The notes: generated by a model not told the origin, from the sequence alone. A stretch of 5,635 nt of DNA from Abditibacteriales bacterium (GCA_025055355.1 JANWYM010000305.1:1-5635); one strand, 5' to 3'. Counted from the stretch's first letter, positions 1-5,295 are shown. Translations and numbers: made by a program.

Positions 1-2308
1 TGGCCTGCCGCTGGTGCGGGGTCTCCGTGTAGGGGAACGCCGCCTCCATCTCGCGCTGCCACGGCGTGTCGGGAGAAAACGCTGTGCCCTCGGCTTCCTC
101 GCGGGCGGCGTAAAGTCTTGCCAGTTCTTGGGCGACCTCGCGCGTTGCCTCCCGCACCTTGCGCTTAGTGTTCTCCCAGTCGCGCCCGCCTAACGAGTTG
201 AGCGGCGGGGCGTAGCCCTCCGCGCCGACGTAGCGCTGGATGCGGTCCAGTTGCTGCACGGGCACGTAGAGGCGGTCCGCGCCCGCGTATTGAATGAGAA
301 CGTAATCGCTCTCCGCGCCCGCGACGGTCTGCCGCACGACGCCGCGATAGATGCCGATGCCGTGCTGAACGTGGACGACGTAATCGCCCGCTTGCAGTTC
401 TTCTATCGCACGCAAGGCGACGCTGCTGTCCCGATGCCGCCGTCGCTTGTGGTGCCCCATCCAGCCGAAAATCTCGGTGTTGGTTAGCAAGATGAGGCAA
501 GCATCAGGAAACAGAAAACCGCTGCTCAACCGCCGTGGTGCCAACAGAATAACGCCCGCGTCGCAATGTGCCTCATGCGTCGTTACACTCGGCACATTGC
601 CGTCGCGCAGAATCTCCCGCAGCCGCTCGCTGTGATTCGTCGCCAGCACAATGCGCTGCCCCGAGCGCTGCCAGTGACGCACTTGTTCGAGGAACGGGTC
701 GAGGCGCCCGCCGAAGGAGGGCGGGAGGTGAAACTGGAAGGATATCGAGCATGTCGGCGGCACGTTCACTAAGGGCGTCATCTTCCCTGCGCCTTGCTCC
801 CCCTGTTCCGCTGTGAGCATCAGCACCGTCTTGCCAGCGCACCGTGCGGCAATGTCTGCGAGCGTTGGGAGTGGGTATCGGGCGGTAACCTCCCCCGGCC
901 CCTCCTTGGTAAGGAGGGGTGTTGTTGGAACCTCCCCCGGCCCCTCCTTGGTAAGGAGGGGTGTTGTTGGAACCTCCCTCTGCCCCTCCTTGGTGAGAGG
1001 GGATGTTGTTGGAACCTCCCTCTGCCCCTCCTTGGTAAGGAGGGGTGCTGTTGGAACCTCCCTCTGCCCTTCCTTGGTGAGAGGGGGTGTCGTTAGGACC
1101 TGCCCTTGTCCCTCCGTGGGAGGGAGGGGTGTCGTTGTGACCTCCTTCTTCCCCTCCTTGATAAGGAGGGGTGGAGGGGAGGTCGGCAGGAGGAGTTCGC
1201 CGCGTTCGGCTTTGCTGGCGAGGAGTTGGTTCACGTCCTCCACCATACGTCGGTGTTGCATCTCCAACTGCGTCGGCTCGACGAGCACGATGAGCGCGTC
1301 TTCGGGGAGGTAATCAAGCAACAGCGGAACATGTGGATACAGAAACGGCGTGTAGCGTTCAACGCCCTCGAAGTAACTCAAAGCCTGCAACTTTTCCACA
1401 TCGCGGGCGACGATGGCTTCGAGATTTCTTGCCTCCTCCGTCAGACCTTTACGACGTAAGGCGTTCAGGCGAAGGTTCAATGCGTCCTTGAGACGCGGCA
1501 CGGCGGCGGAGACGACGGCTTGAGTGAGAATAACCTCACGCGGCGGGGAGATGAGGCACGATGCGACCAGAGCCGTGGAACGCTGTGTGTTCAGGTCGAA
1601 AGTGCGAATGGAATCAATCTCATCGCCTAACAGTTCCACCCGAAACGGTTGGGGCGCAGAAGGCGGGAACACATCCACGATACCGCCCCGCACGCTGAAC
1701 TGCCCGACGCGCTCGACAGTAGGGACGCGCTCATAGCCCGCGTCCACCAGGGCCTCTATCAAATCCTCGCGGCGGCACGCCTCCCCCTGCTTGAGTCCAA
1801 ACCGCCCCCGATGGAACAGGTCCGGGGGCAGCGTGGGGTGGCAGAGAGCGGCGAGCGAGCAAACGACAATGACACAGTCCGTGGGGTGCATGGGCTCATG
1901 AGGCGCATGAACTCCCTGAACCCGTGAACCCCTGGACCTCTGCACTGCGGCGAGGCGTTCCAGCACTTCCAGTCGTTCCTTGACGGCACTCACGTCCACG
2001 GCGGCGGCGTCACTGACCATCCACTCCGCCGTCGGAAACAAGTAGCATAATCTCGCGGGGACATCTTTGCTGTCCTCCTCGGCGGGAAGCAGCCATGCCT
2101 CCAAATCGCCCGCCAACTCTTCAGCGGTTTCGGGCGTGGGCGTCACCACCAACATCGTGTGCGGTTGCGCCTGTTGCAGCGCGGCGAGCACGAACGCCCG
2201 CGCCGCGCGTGGCACGCCCTGCGCGATGGTCGCGTGCTTCGCTTGCAAACATTCCGTCAGCCGATGGAAGGAGGAGGTGGGGTTGGCGAGGGAAAGGAGA
2301 GAACGCAT
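1..2308 (-). CDS. mfd: Transcription-repair coupling factor Mfd, N-terminal two thirds (3' end beyond left edge)
   Basis: Mfd removes RNA polymerase stalled at DNA lesions and recruits UvrA. The frame is open from an ATG at 2308 to the left edge, 769 codons, with an in-frame stop upstream at 2396-2398. The UvrB-homology region holds RGGIVDVFPP (about residues 207-216) followed by PFRVELLGDEIDSIRTFD. A D3-like segment follows, with FQFHLPPSFGGRLDPFLEQ. The RNA-polymerase-interacting CarD-like domain starts near residue 637 with GDYVVHVQHGIGIYRG and continues through LYVPVQQLDRIQRYVG. The window ends at TPHQRQA, the Q-like entry to the RecG-type translocase, so Walker A and the remaining helicase motifs are not visible. 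Two insertions are unusual: residues 124-140 (GVHAPHEPM element) and residues 377-474 (seven 14-residue repeats); both keep the frame. No convincing Shine-Dalgarno precedes ATG 2308. In-frame GTG codons at 2323 and 2332 are alternative starts. Identity is near certain; the exact start is less so. Confidence 0.95.
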   Translation of the reverse strand, partial: MRSLLSLANPTSSFHRLTECLQAKHATIAQGVPRAARAFVLAALQQAQPHTMLVVTPTPETAEELAGDLEAWLLPAEEDSKDVPARLCYLFPTAEWMVSDAAAVDVSAVKERLEVLERLAAVQRSRGSRVQGVHAPHEPMHPTDCVIVVCSLAALCHPTLPPDLFHRGRFGLKQGEACRREDLIEALVDAGYERVPTVERVGQFSVRGGIVDVFPPSAPQPFRVELLGDEIDSIRTFDLNTQRSTALVASCLISPPREVILTQAVVSAAVPRLKDALNLRLNALRRKGLTEEARNLEAIVARDVEKLQALSYFEGVERYTPFLYPHVPLLLDYLPEDALIVLVEPTQLEMQHRRMVEDVNQLLASKAERGELLLPTSPPPLLIKEGKKEVTTTPLPPTEGQGQVLTTPPLTKEGQREVPTAPLLTKEGQREVPTTSPLTKEGQREVPTTPLLTKEGPGEVPTTPLLTKEGPGEVTARYPLPTLADIAARCAGKTVLMLTAEQGEQGAGKMTPLVNVPPTCSISFQFHLPPSFGGRLDPFLEQVRHWQRSGQRIVLATNHSERLREILRDGNVPSVTTHEAHCDAGVILLAPRRLSSGFLFPDACLILLTNTEIFGWMGHHKRRRHRDSSVALRAIEELQAGDYVVHVQHGIGIYRGVVRQTVAGAESDYVLIQYAGADRLYVPVQQLDRIQRYVGAEGYAPPLNSLGGRDWENTKRKVREATREVAQELARLYAAREEAEGTAFSPDTPWQREMEAAFPYTETPHQRQA
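887..1180. repeat. Seven tandem 42-bp palindromic units inside mfd
   Basis: Seven head-to-tail units, each exactly 42 bp, fill this interval (boundaries 887, 929, 971, 1013, 1055, 1097, 1139). The typical unit has a 9-bp perfect stem, CCCCTCCTT / AAGGAGGGG, around a 3-nt loop. Because 42 is 14 codons, mfd stays open. The encoded units, from the N-terminal side, are SPPPLLIKEGKKEV, TTTPLPPTEGQGQV, LTTPPLTKEGQREV, PTAPLLTKEGQREV, PTTSPLTKEGQREV and then PTTPLLTKEGPGEV twice. The last two units (887-928 and 929-970) are identical at DNA level, while the first two are the most diverged. The insert follows GELLLP and precedes YPLPTLADIAA, where Mfd proteins vary in length. The units carry no spacers and no integrase or transposase lies nearby. 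Confidence 0.95.
1885..1938. repeat. In-frame HEPM-type imperfect palindrome, copy in mfd
   Basis: This stretch of about 54 bp is built from GTTCATG/CATGAAC-like pieces, and its two ends are roughly complementary (ggtgcat... against ...ggacc, with catgaac/gttcacg blocks between). It aligns along its length with 4596-4651 in the hydrolase gene, at most positions. On the minus strand mfd reads it as RSRGSRVQGVHAPHEPM, residues 124-140. It falls between the helix ending LERLAAVQ and the strand CVIVVCSLAAL, a loop where most Mfd proteins have only a few residues. It is therefore best explained as an inserted repeat that kept the frame open. Confidence 0.8.
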
Positions 2309-2415
2309 TCTGGAAAGCGCCACAAATGCCACAAGCGAGAGAGCCGAAAGAGCGCCCTCTCGCTCATACACGTGGCGCGGTCGTGCGAGCCCTCGCTACG
2401 GATGAGGGCTCCCGG
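2309..2415 (-). other. rpsR-mfd spacer with two perfect 8-bp hairpins
   Basis: The 107-nt spacer contains two separate stem-loops. One has arms GAGCCCTC (2387-2394) and GAGGGCTC (2404-2411) with a 9-nt loop, and begins four bases after the rpsR stop codon. The other has arms AGCGAGAG (2334-2341) and CTCTCGCT (2357-2364) with a 15-nt loop, and lies 25 nt before the mfd ATG. Neither is followed by a T-run on the minus strand, so neither is a typical intrinsic terminator. They could act in RNA processing or stability, as Rho-related attenuation sites, or as decayed repeat elements. No gene was found here. Confidence 0.6.
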
Positions 2416-2664
2416 TCAATCGCTGGTAAACGGCAACAGCGCCACCATCCGCGCGCGCTTGATCGCGATGGTCAGTTTGCGCTGGTGTTTGGCGCACGTG
2501 CCGGTGTGGCGACGCGGCAGGATCTTACCGCGGTCGGAAATAAACTTCCGCAAGCGGCTGGTGTTTTTGTAGTCAATGATGATGTTCTCTTCCGTGCAGA
2601 ACTGACACACCTTCTTTTTGGGCTTGCGGAATTTATTGACCCCTTTGTCTTTATCTCGGGACAT
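2416..2664 (-). CDS. rpsR: 30S ribosomal protein S18
   Basis: S18 is a small-subunit protein that pairs with S6 on the 16S rRNA platform. The 82-residue product matches the family from end to end. It has a basic N-terminus, VCQFC (Cys20 and Cys23), the conserved core IDYKNTSRLRKFISDRGKILPRR split around the usual positions, TGTCAKHQR (Cys57 and His60) and the tail IKRARMVALLPFTSD. The four Cys/His positions are those of the zinc-capable form of S18. Length is normal. The ATG at 2664 lies 50 nt after ssb. No clear Shine-Dalgarno is seen in the 16 nt before it, because a 13-bp hairpin ends just upstream. It belongs to the rpsF-ssb-rpsR operon. The gene is certain, and the start is supported by homology rather than by a ribosome binding site. 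Confidence 0.97.
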   Translation of the reverse strand: MSRDKDKGVNKFRKPKKKVCQFCTEENIIIDYKNTSRLRKFISDRGKILPRRHTGTCAKHQRKLTIAIKRARMVALLPFTSD

Positions 2665-2680
2665 AACGCTGATGTGCGCA

Positions 2681-2713
2681 GCCTAATGCGTCAGGGTCTT
2701 TGACGCATTAGGC
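2681..2713 (-). promoter_or_regulatory. Perfect 13-bp hairpin between ssb and rpsR
   Basis: The arms GCCTAATGCGTCA (2681-2693) and TGACGCATTAGGC (2701-2713) are exact reverse complements around a 7-nt loop. On the transcript the hairpin starts one base after the ssb stop codon and ends 16 nt before the rpsR ATG. No U-run follows, so it is not a standard terminator. Its position, where a Shine-Dalgarno would be expected, suggests control of rpsR translation, RNA processing between the two cistrons, or a captured palindromic repeat. Which of these is correct cannot be told from the sequence. Confidence 0.7.
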
Positions 2714-2714
2714 T

Positions 2715-3137
2715 TCACTGGTCTGCAAACGGGTCAGTGTCGTCAAAATCGCCCGCCAAGTAAGCATCGTCTGGCGGGGGTGGGGGCTCCTCAACGGCAG
2801 GCGCGACAACGTCGCGCGGCTTGTCGAGTCCCTGCACCGAGCTGGCGACGACTTCCGCGATAGAACGCTTCTGACCGTCTTGGGTCACGTAGTTGCGTAT
2901 CTGCAAACGCCCTTCAATGGCTGTCAGCCGCCCTTTCGTCAGATAATTGGCGGCGAACTCTGCCTGTTTCTCCCACGAGACAATGCGGATGAAATCCGTC
3001 TCTCTCTCCCCGGTCTGGGGATTTCTGGTGCGGCGATCAACGGCTAACGTGAATGACGCGACCGCTTTGCCGCTCGCTGTATATTTGAGTTCTGGGTCAG
3101 CCGTCAGCCTACCGATGAGGATCACCCTGTTCATCAT
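2715..3137 (-). CDS. ssb: Single-stranded DNA-binding protein
   Basis: SSB coats single-stranded DNA during replication, repair and recombination. The 140-residue product has the family's N-terminal OB fold (about residues 1-105), starting MNRVILIGRLTADPELKYT and continuing through VASFTLAVDRR, TDFIRIVSWEKQAEFAANYL, KGRLTAIEGRLQIRNYVTQDG and AEVVASSVQGL. A short Pro-rich, acidic linker (VEEPPPPPDD) leads to the tail DFDDTDPFADQ. Most SSB tails end at PF, whereas here three residues (ADQ) follow. A good ribosome binding site, AAAGGAGG, lies 8 nt before the ATG at 3137; a second ATG follows at once (3134) and could also be used. It sits between rpsF and rpsR, the usual bacterial place for it. 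Confidence 0.97.
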   Translation of the reverse strand: MMNRVILIGRLTADPELKYTASGKAVASFTLAVDRRTRNPQTGERETDFIRIVSWEKQAEFAANYLTKGRLTAIEGRLQIRNYVTQDGQKRSIAEVVASSVQGLDKPRDVVAPAVEEPPPPPDDAYLAGDFDDTDPFADQ

Positions 3138-3145
3138 AGATGCCG

Positions 3146-3154
3146 CCTCCTTTA
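3146..3154 (-). promoter_or_regulatory. Shine-Dalgarno of ssb
   Basis: TAAAGGAGG on the minus strand ends 8 nt before the first ATG of ssb (3137) and 11 nt before the second (3134), favouring the first. Confidence 0.75.
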
Positions 3155-3178
3155 TTGCTCGATGAATCGGGACGCTGG

Positions 3179-3640
3179 CTATATGTCCTCCACGCGTAAA
3201 ATCATGTGGCGCAGGACGCGCTCTTCTAACTTCAGCACGCGGTCCACTTCGCGTATCGGCGCCGGTTCGCAGCGGGCGTTGATGACGACGTAGAGACCTT
3301 CGTTGCGTTTCTTGATGGGATAGGCTAACCGGCGCAGTTCCGAGACGCGCATGTTCTCAATCGCCCCTCCACCGTTCTCAATGACACTGCGCACCCGCCC
3401 GTTAATCTCCTGAACCTGCCTCTCGTCGAGGGTGGGCTCGAGAATGTAAATCAACTCGTAGTCGCGCCCGGGAAGCGTCTCAATCGCCGGAACGGCAGCC
3501 TCCTCCTCTGCCGGGGGCGCTGAGGGTTCTCCCGGTTCTTCGACCTTGGCAGGCGGTTCTGGGACTGCCGCCTCCTCAACGGTTTCAACCGCCCTGGGCG
3601 TCTCTTCGGGGGCGACCTCAACGATGACTTCTTCTGTCAA
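3179..3640 (-). CDS. rpsF: 30S ribosomal protein S6 with acidic N-terminal extension (TTG start)
   Basis: S6 binds S18 and 16S rRNA in the platform of the small subunit. The C-terminal part is a complete S6 domain: DYELIYILEPTLDERQVQ, NGGGAIENMRVSELRRLAYPIKKRNEGLYVV with the family's split spacing, and a terminal helix EVDRVLKLEERVLRHMILRV. I place the start at the TTG at 3640, giving 153 residues, because AAGGGAGGTG ends 5-6 nt upstream. An in-frame GTG at 3676 would add 12 residues but would place that Shine-Dalgarno inside the gene. Before the S6 domain lie about 57 extra residues, dominated by Glu, Pro, Ala and Val (for example VPEPPAKVEEPGEPSAPPAEEE), predicted to be disordered and strongly acidic. 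Typical S6 proteins begin within a few residues of the first strand. It is the first gene of the operon with ssb and rpsR. Confidence 0.95.
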   Translation of the reverse strand: MTEEVIVEVAPEETPRAVETVEEAAVPEPPAKVEEPGEPSAPPAEEEAAVPAIETLPGRDYELIYILEPTLDERQVQEINGRVRSVIENGGGAIENMRVSELRRLAYPIKKRNEGLYVVINARCEPAPIREVDRVLKLEERVLRHMILRVEDI

Positions 3641-3645
3641 ACATA

Positions 3646-3655
3646 CACCTCCCTT
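3646..3655 (-). promoter_or_regulatory. Strong Shine-Dalgarno fixing the TTG start of rpsF
   Basis: AAGGGAGGTG on the minus strand contains the core GGAGGT (3647-3652), with 6 nt to the TTG at 3640. A nearby ATG (GTATGTTTG) lies in a different frame and is not the S6 start. The site argues against the upstream in-frame GTG at 3676. Confidence 0.8.
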
Positions 3656-3704
3656 CCTCTGGACCTGAGGCTCCACTGAAAGGAGCAGGAAGGAAATGCT
3701 TCAC

Positions 3705-3746
3705 GGTTCTGAGTTTTGGGTTTTGGAGCGCGCAAAACGCAGAACC
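3705..3746 (-). promoter_or_regulatory. Long hairpin in the rpsF leader, candidate autoregulatory RNA
   Basis: On the minus strand GGTTCTGCGTTTTG (3746-3733) and CAAAACTCAGAACC (3718-3705) pair at 13 of 14 positions, with one C-T mismatch and a 14-nt loop. The loop contains a second CCAAAACC that could compete for the same GTTTTG. The hairpin begins about 12 nt into the predicted transcript and ends about 64 nt before the rpsF start. A CCG directly overlaps the 3' foot of the stem (AACCGTG). Bacterial rpsF leaders are known to carry an S6:S18-binding motif with a key CCG trinucleotide. Position and CCG fit that idea, but I cannot show that the geometry matches. Confidence 0.5.
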
Positions 3747-3765
3747 ACACCATTTAACGTCGCTT

Positions 3766-3794
3766 ATTATACCATTGACGTTCGATGAGCGCAA
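3766..3794 (-). promoter_or_regulatory. Sigma-70-type promoter of the rpsF operon
   Basis: On the minus strand a perfect TATAAT (3771-3766) is preceded by TGG, giving an extended -10 (TGnTATAAT). Seventeen bases upstream is TTGCGC (3794-3789), a half-match to the -35 consensus. Transcription would start near 3759, giving a leader of about 118 nt to the TTG start of S6. It lies in the gap after the hydrolase gene, where a promoter for the ribosomal operon is expected. Confidence 0.8.
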
Positions 3795-3807
3795 GAGAGG
3801 GGAGAGG

Positions 3808-3861
3808 AAAAAAAACGCGACGATTCAGGTGTGTTCGCCCTGCCCGCCGACCTTCGTCGGC
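3808..3861 (-). terminator. Possible terminator after the hydrolase gene
   Basis: On the minus strand a 6-bp hairpin with a 4-nt loop, GCCGAC-GAAG-GTCGGC (3861-3846), lies about 30 nt downstream of the hydrolase stop, and a run of eight T (3815-3808) follows 30 nt later. The T-run is not directly after the stem. An alternative pairing of CGACGA with TCGTCG, just before CG-T8, would bring a weaker stem next to it. A smaller hairpin TGACC-GAA-GGTCA (3894-3882) overlaps the stop codon itself. The pieces fit a termination zone, but no single classic terminator is clear. Confidence 0.4.
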
Positions 3862-3891
3862 ACACGGGGAAAGGATACCCCTGACCTTCGG

Positions 3892-5289
3892 TCAAAGTTT
3901 CCCGCCCTGTTCCCGCCACCGTTTGCCCAACGTAATCCCCTGTGCGAGGAGCGGGTCGGTGGTTTGCCCTGTTCTCTTCAACTGCTGTTGAATCCACGCT
4001 TCCAACTCCACCTCCAGAGCCTCCGCTACGTGGCGCTTCTCGTCGTAGAGATTGATGAGTTCCTGCGGGTCGTTCTCCAAATCATAAAGTTCGCGCGGCG
4101 GCATGTTGTGGAGGTCGGGCCCGCGCGCAACGATGAGTTTGTAGTTGCCTTTGCGGATGGACCACTTGGCTTGCCACGTGCATTCTTCGGCGATGATGAC
4201 GTCGTGCAACGTGAAGCGTGAAACGTGGCGAAGATGGGGGAGGAGGTTTTTGCCTTCCATCTCGGCGGGGACCTTCGCGCCCACAGCGTTGAGGATCGTC
4301 GGCGCAAGGTCACTTTGCTGAAGCCACGGTTGAACCCGCTGTCCACCGGTCAAACCGCCATTCGTCCAGCGGGCGATGAGCGGGACGCGCACCGTGCATT
4401 CATACAAGCCGTGATGTTCAAAGTAGATGTCATGCTCGGTCAGGCTCTCGCCGTGATCGGCGGTGACGACGACGAGCGTGTCGTCGGCGACGCCTGTTTC
4501 CTCCAGCGCGTGGAGGAGTTGCCCGATGGCTTCGTCCACGTAGCGAATCGCGCTATCATACATGGCGACGATATAGGCGGCGTCAGTAATTTCCAGGTTC
4601 ATGGGTTCATGCGGTTCATGAACGCCGTGAGCCCCGTGAACTTGATGAACCTTTACATAGTCGCGGGCGAGGGTTTTGAACCAGGTCGAGCGCCACAGGT
4701 CGCCTAAGGGCTGATGGTCGAGCGGCTGCAAACTGGTGTTGGTTGGGTCGAACGGGTCGCCGTCGTAAAACAGGTCGCGCAACCGCACGGGGGGCAGGTA
4801 GGGCGTGTGCGGATCCCAGTAGTGGACGAACAAGAAGAACGGCTCGTGCGCGTGCGCCTTGAGCCAGGGAAGGGCGCGAGCGTTGAGCGTCTCGCAGTCG
4901 ACGTTGATGCGCGTAGCCACGCGGAAACTGGGGTCCACGTAAAACTCAAACCCCCGCAAGAACCACGGCTTGATGTGCGCGAGGTTGTCGGCGGCGCAGG
5001 TGGTGTAGCCCGCCTTTTGCAGCAACTCCGGCAGCCACGGCGCGTCGGGCGCCAGTTGTTTCTCCCCGCCATGCGAAACGATTTGATGGGTGATGGGATG
5101 CTGCCCGGTGAAAATCGTCGTGAACGCCGGCTGCGTCGGAATCCCCGGCGCGAAGAGGTTCTCGCACACCACCCCTTGCTGCGCCAGCGCGTCTATGTTG
5201 GGACTGGTGTTGCGCGCGTAGCCGTAGCAGCCCAGATGGTCGGCGCGGAGGGTATCAATGACGATGAGGAGGAGGTTGGGTCGGTTCAT
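3892..5289 (-). CDS. Sulfatase-fold hydrolase (alkaline phosphatase superfamily) with Thr at the nucleophile position
   Basis: The 465-residue protein has the sulfatase/phosphodiesterase fold. It opens with PNLLLIVIDTLRADHLGCYGY (Asp12 a metal ligand), then has SPNIDALAQQGV, DPHTPY (around His161), VVVTADHGESLTEH (Asp278, His279) and FEHHGLYECTVRVPLIARW (His292/293), ending with the family's ELYDLENDPQELINLYDE region. In true type I sulfatases the nucleophile motif is C/S-x-P-S-R ten residues before the G of TG. Here the aligned segment is PTQPAFTTIFTG, so Thr52 takes the Cys place, and Ser-Arg are Ala-Phe. Formylglycine formation is therefore not expected. A phosphodiesterase or phosphoryl-transfer role, as in Thr-nucleophile members of the superfamily, is a reasonable inference; the substrate is unknown. 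There is no signal peptide, so it is probably cytoplasmic. Residues 214-230 (VHQVHGAHGVHEPHEPM) come from a repeat insert. No Shine-Dalgarno is visible before the ATG, which lies 6 nt from a long inverted repeat. Confidence 0.9.
   Translation of the reverse strand: MNRPNLLLIVIDTLRADHLGCYGYARNTSPNIDALAQQGVVCENLFAPGIPTQPAFTTIFTGQHPITHQIVSHGGEKQLAPDAPWLPELLQKAGYTTCAADNLAHIKPWFLRGFEFYVDPSFRVATRINVDCETLNARALPWLKAHAHEPFFLFVHYWDPHTPYLPPVRLRDLFYDGDPFDPTNTSLQPLDHQPLGDLWRSTWFKTLARDYVKVHQVHGAHGVHEPHEPMNLEITDAAYIVAMYDSAIRYVDEAIGQLLHALEETGVADDTLVVVTADHGESLTEHDIYFEHHGLYECTVRVPLIARWTNGGLTGGQRVQPWLQQSDLAPTILNAVGAKVPAEMEGKNLLPHLRHVSRFTLHDVIIAEECTWQAKWSIRKGNYKLIVARGPDLHNMPPRELYDLENDPQELINLYDEKRHVAEALEVELEAWIQQQLKRTGQTTDPLLAQGITLGKRWREQGGKL
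4596..4651. repeat. In-frame HEPM-type imperfect palindrome, copy in the hydrolase gene
   Basis: This 56-bp segment begins ggttcat and ends atgaacc, with internal gttcatg/catgaac and gtgaac/gttcac blocks that make it an imperfect palindrome around GTTCATGAAC. It is homologous along its length to 1885-1938 in mfd, in the same orientation. The hydrolase reads it as VHQVHGAHGVHEPHEPM (residues 214-230), in the same codon phase as the mfd copy. It interrupts a segment between LARDYVK and LEITDAAYIVAMYDS, which in this enzyme family is a variable loop ahead of a conserved helix. Confidence 0.85.
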
Positions 5290-5295
5290 GGGCTA

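Noticed and set aside
165..500. Minus-strand 111-codon open frame
   Set aside because: It lies in another frame of the mfd CarD-like domain and has an Arg-rich composition typical of out-of-frame GC-rich sequence.
887..1180. CRISPR array
   Set aside because: The units are directly adjacent with no unique spacers, they vary among themselves, and they lie inside a coding frame; no cas gene is present.
794..1313. Plus-strand open frames with repeats of the GTSLCPSLVRRGVV kind
   Set aside because: They exist because the 42-bp unit is a multiple of three and lacks stops in several frames. The minus-strand frame is mfd, with conserved domains on both sides of the array.
2095..2703. Plus-strand 202-codon open frame
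   Set aside because: It is antisense to the mfd start and to rpsR, which are clear by homology; no family motif is visible in it.
2681..2713. Intrinsic terminator between ssb and rpsR
   Set aside because: The stem is strong, but no T-run follows on the transcribed strand, and S18 is expected to be co-transcribed with S6.
3767..3997. Minus-strand 76-codon open frame spanning the hydrolase end and the intergenic region
   Set aside because: It is out of frame with the hydrolase, runs into the promoter region and has no supporting motif or ribosome binding site.
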